Source: an uncultured Alphaproteobacteria bacterium (GTDB lineage Bacteria > Pseudomonadota > Alphaproteobacteria > Micavibrionales > Micavibrionaceae). From it: a DNA stretch of 5,301 bases. The stretch spans positions 1 to 5,301 of the forward strand of contig CAKZMN010000180.1 of the NCBI GenBank assembly GCA_937128575.1, read 5' to 3'. A model generated the notes under the pieces. It did no database searches and was not told the origin of the DNA. It was given only the letters and a program-made list of their open reading frames with translations. Below, piece by piece: positions 1 to 5,282 of the stretch; position 1 is the first letter of the stretch, and each line of letters begins with the position of its first letter. Made by a program: the position numbers and the translations under genes.

Positions 1-166
1 AACAATAATCTAGCATGAGGAGTTGCAGCACAAACTCTCAGAGTAAAAGTGATGCAACTCCATCATGGTTCGAATTTATGCAATAACAACCAAATGAAAA
101 ATATTTCTCGACGCACTGTTGTGCATGAAAACAAACTGCATCCGGATTTGGACTTTTTCGCACGCG
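1..166 (-). pseudogene. Probable degraded HEPN-domain gene fragment fused to the DUF4177-like ORF
   Basis: From position 166 downward, the minus strand encodes a segment with the hallmark of many HEPN proteins: a DAVCFHAQQCVEKY run, which in intact members is followed by LKA and a hydrophobic helix. After the EKY codons (to 101) the open frame loses that character. One added base in the A5 run at 97-101 would instead give FFIWLLLHKFEP, which fits the expected helix better, and then a stop (TGA). Back in the original frame, NHDGVASLLL is reminiscent of the usual THDLxxLLxL segment, and it is followed by the TGA at 40-38. The pattern suggests an old HEPN gene whose 5' part was lost and whose remainder carries indels. 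HEPN proteins are often RNase toxins or partners of nucleotidyltransferases, but no catalytic Rx4-6H motif is visible here. The fragment runs off the window. The match is from memory only. Confidence 0.45.
14..67. repeat. Long imperfect inverted repeat (hairpin) around the small ORF stop codon
   Basis: The arms CATGAGGAGTTGCA (14-27) and 53-67 pair over 14 bases with one bulged A at 62. Inside, CAC (29-31) pairs with GTG (49-51) and ACTCT (34-38) with AGAGT (40-44), leaving a tight centre at 39. In total about 22 base pairs lie in 54 nucleotides. The TGA stop of the 95-residue ORF lies at the apex. On the minus transcript the stem is followed by a moderately U-rich stretch (GATTATTGTT), not a clean U tract, so a terminator role is possible but weak. 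It could also be a small palindromic element or an assembly fold-back. Confidence 0.6.
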
Positions 167-325
167 CGATTCGCGTTCCATCGTTTTAACTTCCCAGCCT
201 TGTGCGCCGTTGGTGTTCAGAAATTCCGAAAACTTAACCGGATCAACTTTAGATCCCCCAAGGAATAGGGAGCCCAGCATGCTCTCGCGGTAAATCACAA
301 CTTTATATTCAAATGTATCAGTCAT
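38..325 (-). CDS. DUF4177-like small protein with an atypical, HEPN-like C-terminal tail
   Basis: This is a 95-residue ORF with no known biochemical role. Residues 4 to 53 resemble the DUF4177 family: an FEYKVV opening strand, a SKVDPVKFSEFLN helix, and the AQGWEV block at 41 to 46. In relatives I recall, the domain ends after MERE-R with a short hydrophobic strand (roughly FFxREAYVFILER). Here that strand is absent. From about residue 54 the protein instead reads like part of a HEPN domain (DAVCFHAQQCVEKY, 62 to 75) and then becomes featureless up to the stop. The start is well supported: the ATG shares one base with the gatB TAA (TAATG), and an AAGGA lies 9 bases upstream at 335-339. It is therefore probably translated by coupling to gatB. 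The N-terminal family call is from memory; the chimeric reading is inference. The product may be a non-functional fusion. Confidence 0.7.
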   Translation of the reverse strand: MTDTFEYKVVIYRESMLGSLFLGGSKVDPVKFSEFLNTNGAQGWEVKTMERESRVRKSPNPDAVCFHAQQCVEKYFSFGCYCINSNHDGVASLLL

Positions 326-1776
326 TATAGTTTATCCTTCAAAAGTTTATTCACCGCGCCCGGGTTGGCTTTGCCTTGTGACTTTTTCATCACCTGACCA
401 ACAAAGAACCCAAACAGTTTGTCTTTACCGCCGCGATAGGCTTCTACCTGACCTTGGTTTTCGGCAATCACTTCGTCAATAATCGCTTCAATCGCGCCGG
501 TGTCAGTTACCTGCTTCAGGCCTTTTTCTTCAACAATAACGCCGGGCGCTTTGCCGCTTTTATACATCTCTGCAAAAACATCCTTGGCGATTTTGCCACT
601 AATCGTGTTATCGGAAATAAGCGCGGTCAGCTCTCCAATGCTCTCCGCCGAAACCGGAGAATCGGAAATGGCTTTATGCTCATCCTTATTCAGCGCGCCC
701 AGCAATTCATTGATCACCCAGTTCGCGGTCAGCTTCGCATCATTGCCATTGGCGGCGGTTTCAAAATAATTGGCGCGCTCGCGCTCCGCGATTAAAACAC
801 TAGCGTCATAAAGGCTCAAACCAAAATCGGCCATAAAGCGATGCTTTTTTTGATCCGGCAGCTCCGGCAGGGCATCGCGAATACGATCAATTTGTTCTTG
901 CGGCACATGCAGCGGCAGTAAATCTGGGTCGGGGAAGTAACGATAATCATGAGCTTCTTCTTTGGATCGCATGGAACGTGTTTCGTTCTTCGCGGGATCC
1001 CAAAGGCGCGTTTCTTGAACGACTTCACCGCCATCTTCGATAATGTCAATTTGACGACTAACCTCAAAATCAATCGCTTGCTGCACAGCCTTCAATGAGT
1101 TTACGTTCTTAATTTCTGCCCGCGTGCCAAGGCCTTCGCCGGGGCGGCGCACTGAAATATTAACGTCCGCGCGCATCGATCCCTCATCCATGTTTCCATC
1201 GCATGTTTCAAGATAGCGCAAAATCATGCGGATTTTCGACAGATAGGCAACCGCTTCTTCGGGGTCGCGAATGTCGGGCTCAGACACAATCTCCATCAGC
1301 GCGCAACCGCTGCGATTTAAATCAACAAAGCTTTTTGTTGGGTGCTGATCATGCACGGACTTGCCCGCATCTTGTTCCAGATGCAAACGCGTAATGCCAA
1401 TTTCCTTGGTGCTGCCATCGGGCAGGTCAATCTCAATTGTGCCCTCACCAACAATCGGGTGTTCAAATTGTGAAATCTGATACCCCTGCGGCAGATCGGC
1501 ATAGAAATAATTCTTGCGTGCAAAAACGGATGTTTTGTTAATTTTAGAATTAAGCCCAAGTCCGGTTTTTACCGCTTGCTCAACCACAAATTCATTGGGA
1601 ACCGGAAGCATGCCCGGCATCGCCGCATCAACGATGGAAACTTGAGAGTTCGGCTCTGCGCCAAATTGTGTGGACGCGCCAGAAAACAACTTGGAATTGG
1701 CAATCACCTGCGCATGAACTTCCATGCCTATAACAATTTCCCAATCGCCTGTTTCGCCCTTAACCAATTGTGCCAT
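325..1776 (-). CDS. gatB: Aspartyl/glutamyl-tRNA(Asn/Gln) amidotransferase subunit B
   Basis: GatB binds the misacylated tRNA, phosphorylates the attached Glu or Asp using ATP, and accepts ammonia delivered from GatA to form Gln-tRNA(Gln) or Asn-tRNA(Asn). It acts in the cytoplasm within the GatCAB complex. The 483-residue product has the usual length and all signature blocks: IGMEVHAQ (16-23), [17 protein letters not shown] (87-103), HLEQDAGK (132-139), [17 protein letters not shown] (152-168), [17 protein letters not shown] (194-210), [11 protein letters not shown] (217-227) and [14 protein letters not shown] (276-289). A helical tail domain (about 330 to 483) ends in [16 protein letters not shown]. 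The open frame extends 14 codons upstream, but the ATG at 1776 is preferred: it has AGGA at 1785-1788 with 8-base spacing, and the extension runs into a likely promoter. It is separated from gatA by one unrelated gene and overlaps the next ORF by one base. Confidence 0.97.
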   Translation of the reverse strand: MAQLVKGETGDWEIVIGMEVHAQVIANSKLFSGASTQFGAEPNSQVSIVDAAMPGMLPVPNEFVVEQAVKTGLGLNSKINKTSVFARKNYFYADLPQGYQISQFEHPIVGEGTIEIDLPDGSTKEIGITRLHLEQDAGKSVHDQHPTKSFVDLNRSGCALMEIVSEPDIRDPEEAVAYLSKIRMILRYLETCDGNMDEGSMRADVNISVRRPGEGLGTRAEIKNVNSLKAVQQAIDFEVSRQIDIIEDGGEVVQETRLWDPAKNETRSMRSKEEAHDYRYFPDPDLLPLHVPQEQIDRIRDALPELPDQKKHRFMADFGLSLYDASVLIAERERANYFETAANGNDAKLTANWVINELLGALNKDEHKAISDSPVSAESIGELTALISDNTISGKIAKDVFAEMYKSGKAPGVIVEEKGLKQVTDTGAIEAIIDEVIAENQGQVEAYRGGKDKLFGFFVGQVMKKSQGKANPGAVNKLLKDKL

Positions 1777-1789
1777 TTTGCCGTTCCTA

Positions 1790-1803
1790 TTTATGCGCAT
1801 AAA
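1790..1803. repeat. Perfect 14-base palindrome in the gatB leader
   Basis: TTTATGCGCATAAA is an exact inverted repeat with no spacer. It lies just downstream of the predicted gatB start of transcription and 13 bases upstream of the ATG. The position would suit an operator or a small RNA structure. The half-site TTTATGC recurs in the region after ruvX (5225-5231, with its complement at 5205-5211). A single 14-base palindrome is not rare by chance in 5 kb. Confidence 0.5.
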
Positions 1804-1818
1804 CCAATGTAAGGGCAC

Positions 1819-1847
1819 ACATTACCCCCACCGCAAAGCGCTGTCTA
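1819..1847 (-). promoter_or_regulatory. Candidate sigma-70 type promoter for gatB
   Basis: On the minus strand, TAGACA (1847-1842; five of six to TTGACA) is followed after exactly 17 bases by TAATGT (1824-1819; three of six to TATAAT). Transcription would start near 1812, giving a leader of about 36 bases that carries the AGGA of gatB. It lies in the 109-base gap before gatB, the largest gap in the minus-strand cluster, so gatB and the small ORF after it may be partly independent of the upstream genes. The -10 match is weak. Confidence 0.35.
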
Positions 1848-1885
1848 GCCCCAGCCTATAACAAGATTTAGAAAGTTTTGAGTGC

Positions 1886-2587
1886 CTACCAGCCAAGCTC
1901 ATGTTTTTGCATACAGGTGGTAATGGAGGTCTTAGATTTCTGCGCAAATATTTTGCTGCTCATCAAGTCAGCCAGCATTTGTTGAACATTCATGTTTTGC
2001 GCATCTTTGATCATTTCTTCTTTGGCCATCACGCCGCCAGCCTTCACAACAAACTTCCCCATGTCATTGCCCAAACACCCGCAAACCTCGCGCGCTTTTT
2101 TAAGGCCTTTGGTTACCTCTGGCTGCGACATGCAGTGATTAACCACCATATCTTCAACTGGATATTCCATGCATGGAATGTAAACCAGCGCCATCATGCG
2201 CTGTCTTTGGAAATTACCTTCTTTGGTTTGTGTGAACATCGTTTGAATTTCGTCCACGCTCATTGTCTCGACCATTTGCGCCGCCGTGCAGCCACAAAGC
2301 GCTTTATGCGAGTCCGCGCTCATAATGCCTGCGGGCTGTTTTAGACAGTTTTTGTAATATTGATTAGCTAGGTTCTTGCCAGCCACTTTAGGATCAGTGT
2401 TTTGCGGCTTATCCTTGTCGTTCAAATCAAGCGCGCGCTCCAAATCATTGTCTGGGCCGCTAAATGGGTTATAAACTTTGGGTGCATCACTGCTTTGCGG
2501 TGCATCACGCTTAACAAAAATATCCGCCCCCGCGATGGCAGGAAACAAACAAGCAAGTGCAAAGGCGCATGTAAAAATATATCTCAT
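1886..2587 (-). CDS. Exported cysteine-rich protein with a duplicated C-x16-CGC module; function unknown
   Basis: I do not recognise this 233-residue protein. Residues 1 to 21 form a Sec signal peptide (MRYIFTCAFALACLFPAIAGA) with an AGA site before D22, so it is probably periplasmic. Residues 22 to 70 are polar and proline/aspartate rich, likely disordered. The rest contains two similar units. Unit one has C81, C98-G-C100 and C139; unit two has C152, C169-G-C171 and C225. In both, the first Cys is followed by xxQP and lies exactly 17 residues before the CGC motif, and Met-rich helical sequence follows. Eight mature cysteines imply four disulfides or metal/haem-independent cross-links; no CxxCH haem motif is present. 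It begins 15 bases after the gatA stop with no Shine-Dalgarno, so it may be leaderless or use reinitiation. Nothing links it functionally to GatCAB except position. Confidence 0.85.
   Translation of the reverse strand: MRYIFTCAFALACLFPAIAGADIFVKRDAPQSSDAPKVYNPFSGPDNDLERALDLNDKDKPQNTDPKVAGKNLANQYYKNCLKQPAGIMSADSHKALCGCTAAQMVETMSVDEIQTMFTQTKEGNFQRQRMMALVYIPCMEYPVEDMVVNHCMSQPEVTKGLKKAREVCGCLGNDMGKFVVKAGGVMAKEEMIKDAQNMNVQQMLADLMSSKIFAQKSKTSITTCMQKHELGW
2164..2179. repeat. Perfect 16-base palindrome inside the exported-protein gene
   Basis: ATTCCATGCATGGAAT reads identically on both strands. It lies over codons around C139 of the exported protein. It may be a chance effect of the codons used there; no partner copy was seen elsewhere in the window. 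Confidence 0.5.
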
Positions 2588-2594
2588 GTCTATG

Positions 2595-2623
2595 AGTATA
2601 TATTAAGCGGCCGCTTTCGCCAA
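2595..2623 (-). promoter_or_regulatory. Candidate promoter for the exported-protein gene, suggesting a leaderless mRNA
   Basis: On the minus strand, TTGGCG (2623-2618; four of six to TTGACA) is followed after 17 bases by TATACT (2600-2595; five of six to TATAAT). Only 7 bases separate the -10 hexamer from the ATG at 2587, so transcription would begin at or next to the start codon. That agrees with the missing Shine-Dalgarno. The spacer contains a perfect 12-base palindrome, AAGCGGCCGCTT (2605-2616), which also encodes the last codons of gatA and could be an operator. Confidence 0.4.
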
Positions 2624-4087
2624 TGTTTGCGGAAGTGCGGTGAAGTTTGCGGCGCGTTCGATGTTGGCCGCAATCTTAATCACGGTTTCTTCATCCCACA
2701 CGCGGCCCGTAATCTGCAGGCCAAGCGGCAGACCTTGCGCATCCACGCCGCCCGGAATAGATATCCCCGGCAGGCCAGCCAAATTACCCGTTACCGTGAA
2801 CACATCGTTCAAATACATCTTGATCGGATCATCTTCATTTTCACCAATCGCAAAGGCCGAGGATGGTGCGGTCGGGGTCAATATCGCATCGCACTGTTTA
2901 AACGCTTCAACGAAGTCGTTCAAAATCACGCGGCGCACCTTTTGTGCCTTAATGTAATACGCATCGTAATATCCAGCCGACAGCACATAAGTACCAATCA
3001 TAATGCGGCGCTTCACTTCATCGCCAAAACCTTCTGCACGGGTAAGGGCGTACATGTCGTCTAAGCTTTCGCCCTCAACGCGCAATCCATAACGAACCCC
3101 GTCATAACGCGATAGGTTCGAGGAGGCTTCCGCCGGTGCAATAATGTAGTAGGCGGGCAGGGCATATTTCGTATGCGGCAGGCTAATTTTAACCGGCTCC
3201 GCGCCTGCTTCCTTGATCCATTCAATCCCTTGCTGCCAAAGCTTTTCAATTTCTTCGGGCATGCCATCAATGCGGTATTCATCGGGGATGCCGATTTTCA
3301 TACCTTTAATGTATCCGCTTGCGGCGGCGGCGAAGTCAGGCACATCTTGCTTGGCAGACGTCGCGTCCTTCGGATCGTGCCCAGACATAGATTGTAAAAT
3401 AAGCGCCGCATCTTCAACCGTACGCCCAAATGATCCGGGATGATCCAGTGATGATGCAAACGCCACCGCGCCCCAACGTGAACAGCGACCATAGGTCGGC
3501 TTGATGCCGACAATGCCGGTCAAACTTGCGGGCTGGCGAATTGATCCGCCAGTGTCTGTACCTGTCGCGCCCATCGCGATGCGCGCGGCAACCGCGGCGG
3601 CAGAACCACCAGATGAACCACCGGGAACAAGCGGCGTGTCATCACCCTCACGCGTCCATGGGTTAATCACATTGCCAAAATGACTGGTTGTGTTGGCAGA
3701 ACCCATGGCAAATTCATCCATGTTGGTCTTGCCCAGCATAACTGCGCCATCTTCAAATAAGTTCGATGTCACTGTGGATTCGTATGTCGGAACGAAACCT
3801 TCCAAAATCTTACTCGCCGCGGTTGTCTGCACGCCCCTGGTGCAAAACAAATCTTTAATCGCCAGCGGTATACCATCAAGCAACTTCGCACCGCCGCCCG
3901 CGCGGCGCGCATCAGAGGCCTTGGCTTGCTCAAGCGCAATTTCCGGCGTTTCTGTAATATACGCGTTCAAATTCTTGGCCGTAGCCATTGCATCAATATG
4001 CGCTTGCGTCAGTTCAACCGCACTAAAATCTTTGCTCTCAAGCCCCTTAAGGGCATCTGTAATTGTAAGTGTTGTTAGATCGCTCAT
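2603..4087 (-). CDS. gatA: Aspartyl/glutamyl-tRNA(Asn/Gln) amidotransferase subunit A (amidase)
   Basis: GatA is the glutaminase of GatCAB: it hydrolyses glutamine and passes ammonia through a channel to GatB. The 494-residue protein has the full amidase-signature fold. The catalytic Ser-cisSer-Lys triad is visible: K78 in [10 protein letters not shown]158 in PGGSSGGS (155-162) and S182 in [13 protein letters not shown]. Other family blocks are [14 protein letters not shown] (117-130), GIKPTYG and [17 protein letters not shown] (212-228), plus TPTAPSSAF and [10 protein letters not shown] near the C-terminus. The frame is open for 16 further codons upstream, but the ATG at 4087 is chosen. It overlaps the stop of the preceding membrane-protein gene as ATGA, a classic coupling arrangement, and a purine-rich GAGAGGGAAAG lies upstream. 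It ends in an alanine run just before the exported-protein gene. No active-site residue is missing. Confidence 0.97.
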   Translation of the reverse strand: MSDLTTLTITDALKGLESKDFSAVELTQAHIDAMATAKNLNAYITETPEIALEQAKASDARRAGGGAKLLDGIPLAIKDLFCTRGVQTTAASKILEGFVPTYESTVTSNLFEDGAVMLGKTNMDEFAMGSANTTSHFGNVINPWTREGDDTPLVPGGSSGGSAAAVAARIAMGATGTDTGGSIRQPASLTGIVGIKPTYGRCSRWGAVAFASSLDHPGSFGRTVEDAALILQSMSGHDPKDATSAKQDVPDFAAAASGYIKGMKIGIPDEYRIDGMPEEIEKLWQQGIEWIKEAGAEPVKISLPHTKYALPAYYIIAPAEASSNLSRYDGVRYGLRVEGESLDDMYALTRAEGFGDEVKRRIMIGTYVLSAGYYDAYYIKAQKVRRVILNDFVEAFKQCDAILTPTAPSSAFAIGENEDDPIKMYLNDVFTVTGNLAGLPGISIPGGVDAQGLPLGLQITGRVWDEETVIKIAANIERAANFTALPQTLAKAAA

Positions 4088-4317
4088 ACGCGCTCTTTCC
4101 CTCTCATAATAAGGCGGCCAGCCAGAAAGCTGCATAATCCCGCAAATGTAATAACGCCAGCAAAGGTCATCGCCGTGACCTTATCTAAATCTATAAATCC
4201 CTGTAAGAACGCAGGGTTCCCAAGTGAAATACCGCCAAAAGCCATAAGCATTAATCCTTCAACTTGAAGAATAGCGCGCACCAGTCGTAATCCGTGTTTG
4301 GGTGATGTGTCGGGCAT
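4084..4317 (-). CDS. Small membrane protein with two predicted helices, between gatC and gatA
   Basis: This 77-residue protein is not recognised. It has a short charged N-terminus (residues 1 to 14), a hydrophobic segment at about 15 to 33 interrupted by one Glu (E20), a short loop with [13 protein letters not shown], a second clear membrane helix at about 47 to 70 ([21 protein letters not shown]), and a basic tail [10 protein letters not shown]. The basic tail suggests the C-terminus is cytoplasmic and, with two helices, the N-terminus too. Coding status is supported by packing: it starts 9 bases after the gatC stop, and its TGA overlaps the gatA ATG by four bases (ATGA). A GGAG at 4330-4333 is 12 bases from the ATG, a long spacing, so coupling to gatC is likely. 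It could serve an envelope role unrelated to tRNA amidation and simply share the operon. Confidence 0.8.
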   Translation of the reverse strand: MPDTSPKHGLRLVRAILQVEGLMLMAFGGISLGNPAFLQGFIDLDKVTAMTFAGVITFAGLCSFLAGRLIMRGKERV

Positions 4318-4326
4318 GCGGCTGAT

Positions 4327-4617
4327 CTACTCCACAACCTTGGGCACAACGAAGAAATCTTGTGTCTCTTCCGGTGCATTCTTCAAAACCTTATCGGCAT
4401 AACCGCCATCGGTCACTTCATCTTTGCGAAGAACCAGCTCTGTATTTACAACATTGGCCAGCGGCTCAATATTATCTGTATCCACCTCCTGCAGCTGCTC
4501 CACCCACTTAATAATACCAGTAAGGCTGGCCGCACGCGTATCCAACTCCGCATCATCCATTTTCAGGCGTGACAGGTTGGCAATTTTCTTGGCGGTGGCT
4601 AAATCAATTTCGGACAT
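4327..4617 (-). CDS. gatC: Aspartyl/glutamyl-tRNA(Asn/Gln) amidotransferase subunit C
   Basis: GatC is the small subunit that wraps around GatA and the GatA-GatB interface and stabilises the complex. The 96-residue product has the normal length and family blocks: AKKIANLSRLKM (9-20), IIKWVEQLQEVDTDNIEPL (35-53), LRKDEVTDGG (63-72) and NAPEETQDFFVVPKVVE (80-96), the last being the conserved tail that inserts into GatA. The frame is open 22 codons further upstream to 4683, but MSEIDL at 4617 is preferred: AGGA at 4626-4629 lies 8 bases before it, and the extension would cover the probable promoter and reach to within 6 bases of the divergent ruvX start. It is the first gene of the minus-strand cluster. 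Confidence 0.95.
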   Translation of the reverse strand: MSEIDLATAKKIANLSRLKMDDAELDTRAASLTGIIKWVEQLQEVDTDNIEPLANVVNTELVLRKDEVTDGGYADKVLKNAPEETQDFFVVPKVVE

Positions 4618-4650
4618 AATAAAATTCCTGCTGAAACAATAACGAAACCA

Positions 4651-4680
4651 TGGACTTCTAACACCGTTGAGGTGTATTTT
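4651..4680 (+). promoter_or_regulatory. Weak candidate promoter for ruvX, overlapping the gatC promoter
   Basis: TGGACT (4651-4656) and TATTTT (4675-4680) each match consensus at four of six positions with 18-base spacing. The -10 ends 8 bases before the ruvX ATG, which would make a nearly leaderless mRNA. Its two hexamers overlap the opposite hexamers of the proposed gatC promoter, so the two could not be occupied together. The sequence match alone is weak; the short 71-base divergent gap is the main argument that a promoter must be here or inside gatC. Confidence 0.25.
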
Positions 4681-4683
4681 CAA
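4655..4683 (-). promoter_or_regulatory. Candidate sigma-70 type promoter for the gatC operon
   Basis: On the minus strand, TTGAAA (4683-4678; five of six to TTGACA) is followed after exactly 17 bases by TAGAAG (4660-4655; four of six to TATAAT). Transcription would start near 4648, leaving a leader of about 31 bases with AGGA well placed before the gatC ATG. It is the best promoter candidate in the window by hexamers, spacing and position at the head of the operon. Confidence 0.5.
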
Positions 4684-4685
4684 CG
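4661..4685. repeat. Two overlapping, mutually exclusive small inverted repeats in the gatC/ruvX gap
   Basis: ACACC (4661-4665) can pair with GGTGT (4671-4675), enclosing GTTGA. Alternatively CGTTGA (4665-4670) can pair with TCAACG (4680-4685). The two pairings exclude each other and both lie within the promoter region, so as DNA they might be binding-site dyads. They are short and could be accidental. Confidence 0.35.
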
Positions 4686-4688
4686 CCT

Positions 4689-5174
4689 ATGACGGTTGAT
4701 CTATTAAAAAATATTAAGGACAAGCGCCCTGTGGGGCGCGCATTGCTTGGGATGGATGTGGGTAAGAAAACCATAGGCCTTGCGCTGTGTGATCCTGATT
4801 GCCGCGTTGCCACGCCGCTTATGACCATCAAGCGCACCAAATTCACCAAAGATTTGCTGCGTCTTGAGGAAGTCGTCCGCGAATATGAGGTCGGCGGCTT
4901 TGTCATTGGTTTGCCCGTAAATATGGATGGCAGCGAAGGCCCGCGCGCCCAATCCAGCCGCGATTTCGCATTAGAGCTCGCGCGTTATCCCGATGTGGTG
5001 GGGCAGGAGCCCTGGCTCGCCCTATGGGATGAGCGCTTATCCACAGCGTCTGTGAAAGACTTTGTGGATAGTTCTGTGCGCAAACGCAAAACCCGCGTTG
5101 AATCAAAGGATAGCGGCCTAATCGACAAGCTCGCCGCCCAACACATCCTGCAAGGTGCGATAGATTCCCTGTAA
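4689..5174 (+). CDS. ruvX: RuvX/YqgF family putative pre-16S rRNA nuclease / Holliday-junction resolvase
   Basis: RuvX (YqgF) is a small cytoplasmic RNase H-fold nuclease implicated in 5' processing of 16S rRNA and in Holliday-junction resolution. The 161-residue product carries all motifs: LLGMDVGKKTIGLAL with catalytic D23, VIGLPVNMDGSEG (72-84), LWDERLST (112-119) with E115, and IDKLAAQHILQ (145-155) with D146. The three acidic residues expected for two-metal catalysis are present. The N-terminal stretch MTVDLLKNIKDKRPVGRALLG resembles the longer leader seen in alphaproteobacterial members, which supports the ATG at 4689 over the internal Met22. No Shine-Dalgarno is well placed: the nearest GAGG at 4669-4672 is 16 bases away, so a leaderless transcript is possible. 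It is divergent from gatC, a common neighbourhood in alphaproteobacteria. Confidence 0.95.
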   Translation: MTVDLLKNIKDKRPVGRALLGMDVGKKTIGLALCDPDCRVATPLMTIKRTKFTKDLLRLEEVVREYEVGGFVIGLPVNMDGSEGPRAQSSRDFALELARYPDVVGQEPWLALWDERLSTASVKDFVDSSVRKRKTRVESKDSGLIDKLAAQHILQGAIDSL

Positions 5175-5200
5175 AACAGTTTGTGCTTATATATAGATAG

Positions 5201-5236
5201 TTATGCATAAAAAATACCTTGATTTTTATGCGTTAA
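5201..5236. repeat. AT-rich inverted repeat downstream of ruvX
   Basis: GCATAAAAA (5205-5213) and TTTTTATGC (5223-5231) are perfect 9-base inverted arms around a 9-base loop. After a small mismatch, TTA (5201-5203) and TAA (5234-5236) extend the stem. The left arm is also inside a 10-base palindrome, TTATGCATAA (5201-5210). The stem is too AT-rich, and no GC clamp is present, for a standard terminator. It could weakly end ruvX transcription or act as an operator for the gene that starts at the right edge. The half-site matches the palindrome in the gatB leader. Confidence 0.5.
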
Positions 5237-5270
5237 TATCGTATTGAAATGCCCAATATTTGGATCATAT

Positions 5271-5274
5271 AGGA
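5271..5274 (+). promoter_or_regulatory. Shine-Dalgarno AGGA for the right-edge gene
   Basis: AGGA lies 5 bases before the ATG at 5280 and 8 bases before the ATG at 5283. The gatB and gatC genes in this window use the same AGGA at exactly 8 bases, which favours 5283. Confidence 0.6.
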
Positions 5275-5282
5275 CTTACATG

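Noticed and set aside
1..166. A working HEPN toxin at the left edge
   Set aside because: Only a short core-helix segment is present. There is no Rx4-6H motif and no partner nucleotidyltransferase in view, and the frame appears broken.
1777..1818. Longer gatB start with 14 extra codons
   Set aside because: The extension has no good Shine-Dalgarno, lacks family similarity, and begins inside the proposed promoter -10 region. The ATG at 1776 has AGGA at 8 bases.
2525..2587. Lipoprotein signal in the exported protein (ALAC ending at C13)
   Set aside because: The -3 position is Ala rather than Leu, Val or Ile, the preceding hydrophobic stretch is too short, and a normal signal peptidase I site follows at residue 21.
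2402..3064. 220-residue plus-strand ORF opposite gatA and the exported-protein gene
   Set aside because: It is antisense to two supported genes and crosses their junction. Its composition is low-plausibility, rich in Arg, His and Ile, with no recognisable domain.
3690..4109. 139-residue plus-strand ORF opposite gatA
   Set aside because: It is antisense to the conserved N-terminal half of gatA, lacks a family match, and is explained by codon bias of gatA.
4088..4135. Longer gatA start with 16 extra codons
   Set aside because: It would overlap the membrane-protein gene by about 50 bases and adds residues not seen in GatA. The ATGA overlap at 4084-4087 is a typical coupling start.
4618..4683. 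Longer gatC start with 22 extra codons
   Set aside because: It would translate through the proposed promoter almost to the ruvX start and adds no GatC-like sequence. MSEIDL at 4617 has an AGGA at 8 bases.
4903..5208. 101-residue minus-strand ORF opposite ruvX
   Set aside because: It lies antisense to the catalytic part of ruvX, and its sequence is a shadow frame without domain features.
5175..5279. Strong promoter for the right-edge gene
   Set aside because: TTGAAA at 5244-5249 with a TATAGG-like -10 would place the start of transcription after the Shine-Dalgarno, and TTGATT-17-TATTGA has a poor -10. Neither is convincing.
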